50,533 bases of DNA, taken from positions 1 through 50,533 of the forward strand of contig NZ_RFFG01000057.1 in the NCBI RefSeq assembly GCF_003696215.1, written 5' to 3'. Position 1 is the first letter of the stretch. Every line of letters starts with the position of its first letter. The translations under genes and the position numbers were made by a program. Below the pieces are notes generated by a model. It was given only the letters and a program-made list of their open reading frames with translations, did not search any database and had not been told where the DNA came from. This DNA comes from Actinomadura harenae (lineage in GTDB: Bacteria > Actinomycetota > Actinomycetes > Streptosporangiales > Streptosporangiaceae). Below, in pieces: positions 38,434-47,277 of this stretch.

Positions 38434-38567
38434 GCGCCCTCGACCGCGCTACCAGCCGACTTGTCGCCCTTTGTGGCGGATTTCGGCGTTCTGATTGACG
38501 GCGCCGGGCCACGACGGTTGCATGATCGGGCGTTCAGGGATCGTTCAGGCGACGAGAGGATCTCGTG

Positions 38568-39810
38568 ATGGCGTTCAACCGGGGCCGCGTGTGGCTCGCC
38601 TCCGGCGCGGGGGCGGCGGTGGTCGCGGCGTCCGTGGCGGCGTCCGTGGCGGCGTCCGTGGCGAGGGGCGCCTGGGGGGGACGGCGGGTCCGGCACGCAT
38701 GAGGCGGGGGCGGTCGCGGCGACGTCCGCTGCCGGGTTCAAGCACCCGGGCGTGCTGGTCGGCAAGCAGCAGCTCGACGCCATGCGCGGCCGCGTCAAGG
38801 CGGGCGAGCAGCCGCAGAAGAAGGCCTACGACGCGATGATCGCGAGCAAGTACGCCGATCTCACGCGGACGCCGAAGCCCCGCGCGAACGTCGAGTGCGG
38901 CTCCTCGTCCAACCCGAACCACGGGTGCACGGACGAGCGGGACGACGCGATGGCCGCCTACACCGACGCCCTCGCCTACACGGTCGGCCGCGACCAGCGG
39001 TACGCGGCCAAGGCCGTCCAGCTCATGGACGCGTGGGCGAAGGTCCTCAAGGAGCACACGAACTCCAACGCGCCGCTCCAGTCCGCCTGGGCCGCCGACG
39101 ACTGGGCCCGCGCCGCCGAGATCATCAAGTACTCCCCGTACGGCGCGACATGGACGGGCCAGAAGAGGTTCGCGTCCTTCCTGCGCACCGTGTACCTGCC
39201 CGTGGTCGACAAGGACCGGCCGACCACGAACGGCAACTGGGAACTGATCATGACGGACGCGACGCTCTCCATCGCCGTCCACACCGACGACCGCGCCGCC
39301 TTCGACACGGCCGTCGCCCGCTGGCGCAGGCGCCTGCCCGAGTACGTCTACCTCAAACAGGACGGCGCGCTCCCGAAGACCCCCGCCGGGATCACCGGCA
39401 AGTCCGCCACGATCAGGTACTGGCAGGGCCAGGACACCTTCGTGGACGGCCTCGCCCAGGAGACCTGCCGCGACTTCGGGCACACCGGCTGGGCCCTGGA
39501 CGCCGCCGTCCACGTCGCCGAGACCGCCCGCCTCCAGGGCCTGGACCTCTACAAGGAGGCCCGGCCCCGCCTGACCAAGGCCATGGAGTTCCATGCCCGG
39601 TACGACCTGGGCGCCAAGGCGCCGTCCTGGCTCTGCAAGGGCGCCCCCAGGACCGGCCTCGGCCCGGTCCTGGAGGTCGGCTACAACGCCTACCACCACC
39701 GCCTCGGCGTCTCACTCCCCAAGACGGGCGCCCTGGTCGCCGCCAAACGCCCGGACGGCCCCTCCTACTTCCTCGGCTGGGAGACCCTCACCCACGCCGA
39801 CGCCCCCTAG
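38568..39810 (+). pseudogene. Secreted alginate-lyase-family protein with a frameshift in the leader
   Basis: The main frame (from about 38680 to 39810) encodes an alpha/alpha-toroid polysaccharide lyase of the alginate lyase family: AGFKHPGVLVGKQQLDAM at the start, NGNWELIMTDATLSIAV, RYWQGQDTFVDGLAQETCRDFGHTGWALDA. The signal peptide lies upstream in another frame (ATG 38568, FNRGRVWLASGAGAA...), and the frames join at seven G (38674-38680). Losing one G restores about 413 residues. This may be a sequencing error, a slippage site, or a true lesion; GTG 38752 could give a cytoplasmic, signal-less form. Three AASV repeats lengthen the signal peptide. Confidence 0.75.
38625..38660 (+). repeat. 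Three 12-bp tandem repeats in a signal-peptide coding region
   Basis: GCGGCGTCCGTG is repeated exactly three times, encoding (A-A-S-V)3 in the hydrophobic core of the signal peptide, directly upstream of the G-run frameshift. Both are slippage-prone sequence. Confidence 0.9.
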
Positions 39811-40575
39811 CTAGAGCGGGGTGACGTAGGCGCCCGAGATGCCGCCGTCCACGAGGAACTCGGACGCGGTGACGAACGACGCGTCGTCCGAGCCGAGGAA
39901 CGCGACCGCGGCCGCGATCTCCTCGGGCTCGGCGAAGCGCCCGACGGGGATGTGGACGAGGCGGCGCGCGGCCTTCTCCGGGTCCTTCGCGAACAGCTCC
40001 TGGAGCAGCGGCGTCGAGACGGGGCCGGGGCACAGCGCGTTGACGCGGATGCCCTCCCGGGCGAACTGGACGCCGAGCTCGCGCGACATCGCCAGGACGC
40101 CGCCCTTGGACGCCGTGTAGGAGATCTGCGAGGTCGCCGCGCCCATCACGGCCACGAACGACGCCGTGTTGATGATCGACCCCTTGCCCTGCTCCCGCAT
40201 GTAGGGGATGACGTGCTTGCAGCACAGGTAGACGCTGGTCAGGTTGACGTCCTGGACGCGTCTCCAGGCGTCCAGGCCCGTCTCCAGGATCGAGTCGTCG
40301 TCGGGCGGGGAGATGCCCGCGTTGTTGAACGCGACGTCGATCCGCCCGTAGGCGTCGTGGGCGGCCCGGAACAGGGCCTTCACGTCGTCCTCGGACGTGA
40401 CGTCGGTGCGGGCGAACAGGCCGCCGACCTCGTCGGCCGCCTTCCGGCCGCGAGGCTCGTCCAGGTCGGCGATGACGACCTTCGCGCCCTCGGAGGCGAG
40501 GCGGCGGGCGGTCGCCAGCCCGATCCCGCTGGCCCCGCCCGTGACGACGGCGACACGGTCCTCGAATCGCTGCAC
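39811..40575 (-). CDS. Short-chain dehydrogenase/reductase (SDR)
   Basis: A 254-residue classical SDR: cofactor motif TGGASGIG (residues 12-19), Asp37 after the second strand favouring NAD, NNAG at 84-87, catalytic Ser139, Tyr153 and Lys157, and PGPVST. The GTG 40575 start is set by GGAGG six bases upstream. It is the fourth gene of the amine operon, its GTG lying one base from the aldehyde dehydrogenase stop. Oxidation of a gamma-glutamyl amino-alcohol to an aldehyde would fit between the ligase and the ALDH (inference). Confidence 0.88.
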   Translation of the reverse strand: MQRFEDRVAVVTGGASGIGLATARRLASEGAKVVIADLDEPRGRKAADEVGGLFARTDVTSEDDVKALFRAAHDAYGRIDVAFNNAGISPPDDDSILETGLDAWRRVQDVNLTSVYLCCKHVIPYMREQGKGSIINTASFVAVMGAATSQISYTASKGGVLAMSRELGVQFAREGIRVNALCPGPVSTPLLQELFAKDPEKAARRLVHIPVGRFAEPEEIAAAVAFLGSDDASFVTASEFLVDGGISGAYVTPL

Positions 40576-40576
40576 G

Positions 40577-41935
40577 TTAACCCTCCGTGGAGATGAAGAC
40601 GTTCTTGGTGTCGGTGAAGGCGGCGAGGGCGTCCGGGCCGAGTTCGCGGCCGAGGCCGGACTGCTTGAAGCCGCCGAACGGGGTCCAGTAGCGGACGGAC
40701 GAGTGGGAGTTGACCGACAGGTTCCCGGCCTCGACCGCCCGCGACATGCGGAAGGCGCGGCCGACGTCGCGCGTCCAGATCGAGCCGGACAGGCCGTACG
40801 GGGTGTCGTTGGCGATGCGGACGGCGTCGGCCTCGTCCTCGAAGGGGACGACGACCGCGACCGGCCCGAAGACCTCCTCGCGCCAGGCGGGCAGGTCGGT
40901 GACGCCGTCCCCGGCGAGGACGGTCGGGGCGAACCAGAACCCCTTCCCGGACGGGGCCGAGCCCCGGACGGCAACGGGGGCGCCGTCCGGGACGTAGGAG
41001 GCGACCCGCTCCCGGTGCGCGCCGGTGATCAGTGGCCCGACCTGCGTCTTCTCGTCCCGCGGGTCGCCCACCACGACGGCCTGGACGGCCGGTTCCAGCA
41101 GCTCCATGAACCGGTCGTAGACGGTCCGCTGGACGAGGACACGGGAGCGGGAGCAGCAGTCCTGCCCGGCGTTGTCGAAGACCGCGCCGGGGGCGGTGGC
41201 GGCGGCGAGCTCCAGGTCGGCGTCGGCGAAGACGATGTTGGCGCTCTTGCCGCCGAGTTCGAGGGTGAGCCGCTTGACGTTCGCGGCGCAGGCGGCCATC
41301 AGCTCCCGTCCGACGCGGGTCGAGCCGGTGAAGGCGATCTTCGCGACGTCCGGGTGGTCGGCGAGCCGCCGTCCGGCGACCGGGCCCTCGCCCGGCAGGA
41401 CGGTCAGGACGTCCTCCGGAAGCCCGGCCGCGAGGGCCAGCTCACCGATGCGCAGCGCGGTCAGCGGGGTCGTCTCGGCGGGCTTGACGATCACGGTGTT
41501 ACCGGCCGCGAGCGCCGGGGCGAGGCCCCAGCCGAGGATCGGCATCGGGAAGTTCCACGGGACGATCAGCCCCACGACGCCCAGCGGCTCGTGGAAGGTG
41601 ACGTCCAGCCCGCCCGGCACGGGGATCTGGTGCCCGGTCAGCCGTTCGGGCGCGGCCGAGTAGTAGAGCAGCACGTCACGGAGGTTTCCGGCCTCCCAGC
41701 GGGCCTGCGTGACCGGATGCCCGGCCTCGGCCACCTCCAGGTCGGCGAGCTCCTCGACGTGCTCGTCGACCAGTTCGGCGAAGCGGCGCAGCAGCCGCGC
41801 GCGGTCGCCGGGGGACACCTCCCGCCAGCGGGCGAAAGCGCGGCGGGCCCGTTCGACGGCCGCGTCGGTGTCGGCGGCCGAGGCCATCGCCACGGACGCC
41901 ACGACCTCCTCGGTCGCGGGGTTGATCAGATCCAA
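40577..41935 (-). CDS. Aldehyde dehydrogenase (ALDH superfamily)
   Basis: A 452-residue ALDH with VPWNFP (about residues 125-130), the base Glu226 in ELGGK and the nucleophile Cys260 in GQDC. It is somewhat shorter than usual at the N-terminus. The TTG start at 41935 has GAGGGAG four bases upstream; a GTG at 41950 or beyond is possible but falls in a tandem repeat. It is the third gene of the permease-ligase-ALDH-SDR operon. It probably oxidises the aldehyde made from a glutamylated amine; gamma-glutamyl-aminoaldehyde and betaine-type aldehydes are candidates. Confidence 0.9.
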   Translation of the reverse strand: MDLINPATEEVVASVAMASAADTDAAVERARRAFARWREVSPGDRARLLRRFAELVDEHVEELADLEVAEAGHPVTQARWEAGNLRDVLLYYSAAPERLTGHQIPVPGGLDVTFHEPLGVVGLIVPWNFPMPILGWGLAPALAAGNTVIVKPAETTPLTALRIGELALAAGLPEDVLTVLPGEGPVAGRRLADHPDVAKIAFTGSTRVGRELMAACAANVKRLTLELGGKSANIVFADADLELAAATAPGAVFDNAGQDCCSRSRVLVQRTVYDRFMELLEPAVQAVVVGDPRDEKTQVGPLITGAHRERVASYVPDGAPVAVRGSAPSGKGFWFAPTVLAGDGVTDLPAWREEVFGPVAVVVPFEDEADAVRIANDTPYGLSGSIWTRDVGRAFRMSRAVEAGNLSVNSHSSVRYWTPFGGFKQSGLGRELGPDALAAFTDTKNVFISTEG

Positions 41936-41945
41936 CGCGCTCCCT

Positions 41946-42008
41946 CTCACAGTCGGACGCTCACGGTCGACTCCCACAGTCGGACTCTCACAGTCGGACT
42001 CTCACAGG
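41946..42008. repeat. 14-15-bp tandem repeats between ligase and ALDH genes
   Basis: About four units of CTCACAGTCGGACT (last two exact) run from 41946 to 42008, across the stop of the glutamine-synthetase-like gene. They fill the gap between it and the ALDH start. Confidence 0.85.
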
Positions 42009-43348
42009 CGCTCGAAGCCGCGGAACAGTTCCCAGTCGGTGACGGCCCGGTCGTAGGCGTCCAGTTCCACGCGGGCGTTGTTGGCGTAGTGCTCGACGAC
42101 CTCCTTGCCGAACGCCTCGGCGGCCAGGGCGCTCGCCGTCCAGTCGGCGGCGGCGTCGCGCAGCGACCGGGCGACCGTGGACGCGCCGGAGGTGTAGGCG
42201 TTGCCCCGGTACGGCTCCTCCAGCGGCAGGTCGTGGTCGATGCCGTACAACCCGGCCGCGATCATCCCGGCGACGGCCAGGTAGGGGTTCACGTCGCCGC
42301 CGGGCGTCCGGTTCTCGATCCGCAGGGACGGCCCGTGCCCGACGAGCCGCAGCGCGCAGGTCCGGTTGTCCAGGCCCCACTTGATCGCGGTCGGCGCGAA
42401 CGAGCCGGGCTGGTACCGCTTGTAGGAGTTGATCGTCGGCGCGTAGAGCAGGGTGAGGTCGCGCATGAGGGCCTGCTGCCCGGCGATGAACGCCCGCCCG
42501 ATGTCGGACAGGCCGTGTTCGCCGTCCGGGGACGCGAGCACGGGGCGTCCGCCGGCGTCCCGTAGCGAAAGGTGGATGTGGCAGGAGTTCCCTTCGCGTT
42601 CGTTGGGCTTGGCCATGAACGTGATGGCCATGCCCTCCTGCGCGGCTATCTCCTTTGCCCCCGTCTTGTACAACGAGTGGTTGTCACACGTTGACAAGGC
42701 GTCGCTGTAGCGGAACGCGATTTCATGCTGCCCGAGGTTGCACTCGCCCTTGGCGGACTCGACGTACATGCCCGCGCCCTCCATGCCGAGCCGGATCCGC
42801 CGCAGCAGCGGCTCGACCCGGGCCCCGCCGAGCAGCGAGTAGTCCACGTTGTACTGGTTCGCCGGGGTGAGGTCGCGGTAGGCGCGGTTCCAGGCGTCCT
42901 CGTAGGTGTCGGCGTAGACGATGAACTCCAGCTCGGTGCCCGCGAACGCCGTCCAGCCGCGCTCGGCGAGCCGGCCCGCCTGGCGGCGCAGGATCTGCCG
43001 GGGGGACGCCGCGACGTCCGAGCCGTCCTCCCAGCCGAGGTCGGCGTGGACGAGCACCGCGCCGTCCTGCCAGGGGATCCGCCGCAGCGTCGCGAGGTCG
43101 GGCCGCATCACGAAGTCCCCGTACCCGCGTTCCCAGGACGACATGGCATAGCCGTCCACGGTGTTCATGTCGACGTCCACGGCGAGCAGGTAGTTGCAGC
43201 CCTCCGAGCCGTGCCCGGCGACCTCGTCCAGGAAGAACCGCGCCGACAGCCGCTTCCCCTGGAGCCGCCCCTGCATGTCCGCGATCGCGATGATCACGGT
43301 GTCGACGCGTCCGGCCGCGACCTCGTCCCGAAGCCCGTCGAGGTTCAT
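42002..43348 (-). CDS. Glutamine synthetase family protein (gamma-glutamyl-amine ligase type)
   Basis: A 448-residue GS-fold ATP-dependent ligase. It has the N-terminal beta-grasp (VIIAIADMQGRLQGKRL), metal glutamates in GTELEFIVY and VESAKGECNLGQHEI, the His motif NSCHIHLSL, and the glutamate/ATP site RLVGHGPSLRIENRTPGGDVNPYLA. It lacks the GlnA adenylylation region and resembles PuuA/GlnA3/GlnA4-type enzymes that attach glutamate to polyamines, ethanolamine or isopropylamine. ATG 43348 overlaps the permease stop by four bases. With an amine permease, ALDH and SDR it forms a complete amine-use route. Confidence 0.9.
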   Translation of the reverse strand: MNLDGLRDEVAAGRVDTVIIAIADMQGRLQGKRLSARFFLDEVAGHGSEGCNYLLAVDVDMNTVDGYAMSSWERGYGDFVMRPDLATLRRIPWQDGAVLVHADLGWEDGSDVAASPRQILRRQAGRLAERGWTAFAGTELEFIVYADTYEDAWNRAYRDLTPANQYNVDYSLLGGARVEPLLRRIRLGMEGAGMYVESAKGECNLGQHEIAFRYSDALSTCDNHSLYKTGAKEIAAQEGMAITFMAKPNEREGNSCHIHLSLRDAGGRPVLASPDGEHGLSDIGRAFIAGQQALMRDLTLLYAPTINSYKRYQPGSFAPTAIKWGLDNRTCALRLVGHGPSLRIENRTPGGDVNPYLAVAGMIAAGLYGIDHDLPLEEPYRGNAYTSGASTVARSLRDAAADWTASALAAEAFGKEVVEHYANNARVELDAYDRAVTDWELFRGFERL

Positions 43349-44871
43349 CCGATCCCCTTGAGCTCGTTCTCGATGGCGGCGAGCTCCTCGGCGCTGCCCT
43401 GGACCTTCGGGCCCGTGAACCAGCGGCGGGCGGACAGCACCCACCAGAGGGCGGCGCCCCCGAGGACGGCGGCCAGCGCGATCGGCGCGTAGTTGAAGCT
43501 GTCGGTCGTGATCGGGTTGGACGGCGGCAGCATGAACAGGACGGAGATGACCAGCACCCAGATCACCGCGAGCGTCCCGATCGGGCGGCTCCAGCGGCCG
43601 AGGTGCCAGGGGCCGCGCTCGAACGCGTCGCCCTGCCGCAGCCGCAGGAACGTCGGGATGACGTAGGCGATGTACAGGCCGATCACCGCGATGGACGTGA
43701 CGGCGAGGTAGGCGGTGATGTTCCACAGCGCGGGCAGCGCCAGGACGAACGCGCAGGTCGCGGCGAGCCAGATCGCGTTGGTGGGGGTGCGGGTGCGCGC
43801 GTTGATGCGGTGCCAGGCGGCGGAGAAGGGCAGCGCGCCGTCCCGGGAGAACGCGTAGATCATCCGGGAGTTCGCGGTGACCGAGGCCATCCCGCAGAAG
43901 AACTGCGCGCCGAACGAGATGAGGATGAGGACGTCCCCGACGGACCGCCCGGTCGCGGATGTGAAGATCTGCGCGGGCCCGTCGGCGGCGGCCTTGTCGT
44001 AGTCGCCGATCGCGAACGTCATGCCGAGCAGCAGCAGCCAGCCCGCGACGATCGAGATCAGCACCGAGTTCACGATGCCGCGCGGACCGGACCGCGCCGC
44101 GTCGTGGGTCTCCTCGGTCATGTGCGCGGACGCGTCGTACCCCGTGAGCGTGTACTGCGACAGCAGCAGGCCGATGAGCGCCGCGTAGAGGCCGTAGTGC
44201 CAGCCGGTCTGGTTCACGAACGAGGTGAACACGAACGTGGCGCTCTGGTGGTGGGACGGCTTGAACGCAAGCACCCCGATGACGACCGCGACGCCGACGA
44301 CGTGCCACCACACGCTGACGGCGTTCAGCAGCGCCACCAGCCGGACGCCGAACTGGTTGAGCAGGGCGTGGATCACCAGCAGGACGGCGAACAGCAGGAA
44401 GGTGTGGCCGGGGGAGACGTGGTAGCCGAACCGGTCGTCCAGCAGGGGGTTGAGGAAGGCGGCCGAGCCGTAGACGATCCCGGCGGTCACCGCGACCTGG
44501 CCGGTGAAGTTGAACCAGCCGGTGAACCAGGACCAGGCCGCGCCGTTGCGCGGGGCGAGCTTGGCGGCCCAGTAGTAGAGGCCGCCCGCCGTCGGGTAGC
44601 TGGAGCAGACCTCGGCCATGGCGAGGGCGACCAGCAGGGTCATCACGCCGACGCCGAGCCAGCCCCAGGTGATGACGGCCGGGCCGCCGCCCTTGAGGCC
44701 GATCGTGTACGAGGTGAGGCAGCCGGTGAGCACCGAGATGATCGTGAACGAGACCGCGAAGTTGGCGAAACCGGACATGGACCGCCGCAGCTCCTGGGCG
44801 TAGCCCAGTTCGTGCAGGCGTCGTTCGTCGTCGGAGAGGGCGGGGGTGGGGGCGTGTTCGTCGAGGCTCAC
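43345..44871 (-). CDS. APC superfamily amino acid/amine permease
   Basis: A 508-residue transporter with about twelve membrane helices of the APC amino acid/GABA permease group. Motifs are GFANFAVSFTIISVLTG (helix 1), MAEVCSSYPTAGGLYYWAAKLA and the GYDASAHMTEET region. GTG 44871 has GGAGG upstream. It is the first gene of the four-gene amine operon, overlapping the glutamine-synthetase-like gene by four bases, so it most likely imports the amine that is glutamylated next. A FadR-type regulator is divergent. Confidence 0.92.
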   Translation of the reverse strand: MSLDEHAPTPALSDDERRLHELGYAQELRRSMSGFANFAVSFTIISVLTGCLTSYTIGLKGGGPAVITWGWLGVGVMTLLVALAMAEVCSSYPTAGGLYYWAAKLAPRNGAAWSWFTGWFNFTGQVAVTAGIVYGSAAFLNPLLDDRFGYHVSPGHTFLLFAVLLVIHALLNQFGVRLVALLNAVSVWWHVVGVAVVIGVLAFKPSHHQSATFVFTSFVNQTGWHYGLYAALIGLLLSQYTLTGYDASAHMTEETHDAARSGPRGIVNSVLISIVAGWLLLLGMTFAIGDYDKAAADGPAQIFTSATGRSVGDVLILISFGAQFFCGMASVTANSRMIYAFSRDGALPFSAAWHRINARTRTPTNAIWLAATCAFVLALPALWNITAYLAVTSIAVIGLYIAYVIPTFLRLRQGDAFERGPWHLGRWSRPIGTLAVIWVLVISVLFMLPPSNPITTDSFNYAPIALAAVLGGAALWWVLSARRWFTGPKVQGSAEELAAIENELKGIG

Positions 44872-44896
44872 GGCGCCTCCTCGCAGGGGGGTTGAC

Positions 44897-44911
44897 GCCC
44901 GTTTAACGGGC
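44897..44911. promoter_or_regulatory. 15-bp palindrome, probable operator of the amine operon
   Basis: GCCCGTTTAACGGGC is a perfect palindrome 25 bases upstream of the permease GTG in the divergent region with the FadR-type gene. It is a candidate site for that GntR-family regulator, although it differs from the common GT-n3-AC core. Confidence 0.6.
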
Positions 44912-45014
44912 TAACGTCAGACCATTAAGTGTTTTGAGGGGCGTCCCGTCAAGAGGTTCGGGGACGCGGGACGCGCCGGTAACGTTGCGTCCCATGGAGG
45001 AGGCTGAGGAGATC

Positions 45015-45740
45015 GTGGCCGAGCGCACGCCGCTCAGCGAGGCGGTGTTCCGGCCGGTCCGGGCGGGCAACGCGTTCGAGGAGACCGTCGAGCGCCTGCT
45101 CCAGGCGATCAAGCTGGGCCTGGTCGACCGGGGCGACCGGCTGCCGCCCGAGCGCGAGCTGGCGCCGCTCCTCGGCGTCAGCCGGGTGACGCTGCGCGAG
45201 GCGATCCGCGTCCTCGCCCAGGAGGGGTACGTCGAGTCCCGGCGCGGACGGTCCGGCGGCACGTTCGTCACCTACCGGCGTCCCCGGCCGAGGAGCGCCG
45301 ACCTGCGCCGCGCGCTGATCGCGATGGGCGACGACCTGCACGACACGCTGACCTTCCGGCTGGCCGTGGAGACCGGCGCGGCGCAGCTGGCGGCGTCCGC
45401 GGACCTGACCGGCGGGCAGCGCGACCTGCTCCGGCTCCGGCTCGCCGACCTCAACGCCGCCGGGCCGGACGACTACCGCCGCCTCGACACCCTGTTCCAC
45501 CTGACCGTCGCCGAGCTGACCGGGTCGCCCACACTGGTCGCCGCCTGCGCCGACGCCCGGATGCGGATCACCGACCTGCTGAACGCGATCCCCGTCCTCG
45601 ACGCCAACATCGAGCACGCGGCGTTCCAGCACGACGCGATCGCCGGGGCCGTCCTGTCCGGCGACCCGGACGCCGCGCGCCAGGCCGTCACCGAGCACCT
45701 GGACGGCACCGCCGCGCTCCTCCGCGGCTTCCTCGCCTGA
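45015..45740 (+). CDS. FadR/GntR family transcriptional regulator
   Basis: A 241-residue regulator: GntR winged helix (DRLPPERELAPLLGVSRVTLREAIRVLAQEGYVESRRGRSGG) and a helical FCD ligand domain with the metal-binding pattern of Asp, His and His (FHLTVAELTG, EHAAFQHDAIAGAV, TEHLDG). GTG 45015 follows GAGGAG; ATG 44994 is the alternative. It is divergent from the amine permease operon and most likely represses it until a pathway intermediate binds. Confidence 0.88.
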   Translation: MAERTPLSEAVFRPVRAGNAFEETVERLLQAIKLGLVDRGDRLPPERELAPLLGVSRVTLREAIRVLAQEGYVESRRGRSGGTFVTYRRPRPRSADLRRALIAMGDDLHDTLTFRLAVETGAAQLAASADLTGGQRDLLRLRLADLNAAGPDDYRRLDTLFHLTVAELTGSPTLVAACADARMRITDLLNAIPVLDANIEHAAFQHDAIAGAVLSGDPDAARQAVTEHLDGTAALLRGFLA

Positions 45741-45917
45741 CCTCCCTCGCCAGGGCCTCGCCACGGGCCTCGCCACGGGTCTCCCCATGGGCTCCGGCGC
45801 GGAGCCGCAGGCCGGGGATGTCCCTACCCGGCGGGGTATGGCGTTGTACGCGGTCGGCCACGGTCATCTGACGTACCCTGGGTGGGTTGCTGGAGATCAC
45901 CGGGAGGACGGGGAAGC

Positions 45918-47213
45918 GTGTTCTGGTTCGCGGGGGTGCTCATCCTGTTCTTCGGCCTGCTCGCGTCGATCGCCTTGCACGAGCTGGGTCACATGAGCTT
46001 CGCCAAGCTGTTCGGCGTGCGCGTGCCGCAGTTCATGGTGGGGTTCGGCCCGACGATGTGGTCGTTCCGGCGGGGCGAGACCGAGTACGGCGTCAAGTGG
46101 ATCCCGCTCGGCGGCTACATCCGGATGATCGGGATGCTGCCGCCGCGCAAGGGCGACGAGCCCGGCCAGGTGCGGCAGGTGTCGACCGGGCCGTGGCAGG
46201 GGCTGATCGAGAACGCCCGCGGCGCGGCGCTGGAGGAGGTCCGGCCCGGCGACGAGGACCGGGTCTTCTACTCCAAGAAGTGGTGGCAGAAGCTGCTGAT
46301 CATGTTCGGCGGCCCGGCCATGAACCTGGTCCTGGCGGTCCTGTTCTTCTCCATCCTGCTGATGGGCATCGGACGGCAGACCTCGCAGCCGGTCGTCGAG
46401 TCGGTGTCCAAGTGCGTGGTGAGCGCCGGCCAGACCGTCTCCGAGTGCCCGGCGAACGCGCCGCTCACCCCCGCCGCGCAGGCCGGGCTGAAGGCCGGTG
46501 ACCGGATCACGAGCTTCGACGGTCACAAGATCACCTCGTATCCGCAGCTCCAGGGCCTGATCCGCGACTCGGCGGGCCGGACGGTGGCGATGGAGATCCG
46601 GCGCGACGGCCGGACGATCACGACCAGCACGCCGATCATCCGCAACAAGATGGTCGACCTCAAGGACATCGACAAGACCGTCGAGGTCGGCTTCCTCGGC
46701 ATCACGCCCACCCAGCCGTTCGTCCGGACGGGGCCGGGCGCGGTCGCGAGCACCATGGGCGACATGACCGGGCGCACCGTCGAGGCCCTGGTGAACATGC
46801 CGCAGAAGATGGTCGGCATCTGGAAGGCCGCGTTCGGCAACGAGAAGCGCGACCCGAACGGCCCGGTCGGCGTCGTCGGCGTGAGCCGCATGGGCGGCGA
46901 GGTCGCCGCCTCCAAGGACCTGTCGACGATCCAGAAGGTCAGCGTGTTCGTCGGGCTCCTCGGCTCGCTGAACCTCGCGGTCGGCCTGTTCAACCTCATC
47001 CCGCTGCTGCCGCTCGACGGCGGCCACATGGCGGGCGCGCTGCTGGAGGCGCTGAAGAAGGGCTTCGCGCGGATCACCCGCCGCCCCGACCCCGGCTACG
47101 TGGACGTCGCGAAGGCGCTGCCCGTCACGTACGTGATGGCCGCCGTCCTCGTCGTGATGGGCGGACTCCTGATCTACGCCGACCTGGTCAACCCGATCAA
47201 GCTCAACGGCTGA
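45918..47213 (+). CDS. rseP: Site-2 zinc metalloprotease (M50, RIP family)
   Basis: A 431-residue intramembrane protease. The zinc motif HELGH is at residues 21-25 in the first helix and the third ligand Asp367 in PLLPLDGGHM. A PDZ domain (AQAGLKAGDRITSFDGHKITSYPQLQGLI) lies between. It cleaves anti-sigma factors or signal peptides within the membrane. GTG 45918 has GGGAGG upstream. In many actinobacteria this gene lies between dxr and ispG; here neither neighbour is present, only a FadR gene upstream and a convergent PLP enzyme. Confidence 0.93.
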   Translation: MFWFAGVLILFFGLLASIALHELGHMSFAKLFGVRVPQFMVGFGPTMWSFRRGETEYGVKWIPLGGYIRMIGMLPPRKGDEPGQVRQVSTGPWQGLIENARGAALEEVRPGDEDRVFYSKKWWQKLLIMFGGPAMNLVLAVLFFSILLMGIGRQTSQPVVESVSKCVVSAGQTVSECPANAPLTPAAQAGLKAGDRITSFDGHKITSYPQLQGLIRDSAGRTVAMEIRRDGRTITTSTPIIRNKMVDLKDIDKTVEVGFLGITPTQPFVRTGPGAVASTMGDMTGRTVEALVNMPQKMVGIWKAAFGNEKRDPNGPVGVVGVSRMGGEVAASKDLSTIQKVSVFVGLLGSLNLAVGLFNLIPLLPLDGGHMAGALLEALKKGFARITRRPDPGYVDVAKALPVTYVMAAVLVVMGGLLIYADLVNPIKLNG

Positions 47214-47227
47214 CCCCGGGAACGGCC

Positions 47228-47264
47228 ACGGCCGCGCGTCCCCCTGGCGGGGGCGCGCGGCCGT
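47228..47264. terminator. Hairpin between convergent genes, probable bidirectional terminator
   Basis: ACGGCCGCGCGTCCCC and GGGGGCGCGCGGCCGT form a 16-bp stem with one T-G pair around five bases. It lies 14 bases after both stop codons of the convergent protease and PLP-enzyme genes. It lacks a T run, as often in high-GC actinobacteria. Confidence 0.7.
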
Positions 47265-47277
47265 CCGCGTTCTGGGG

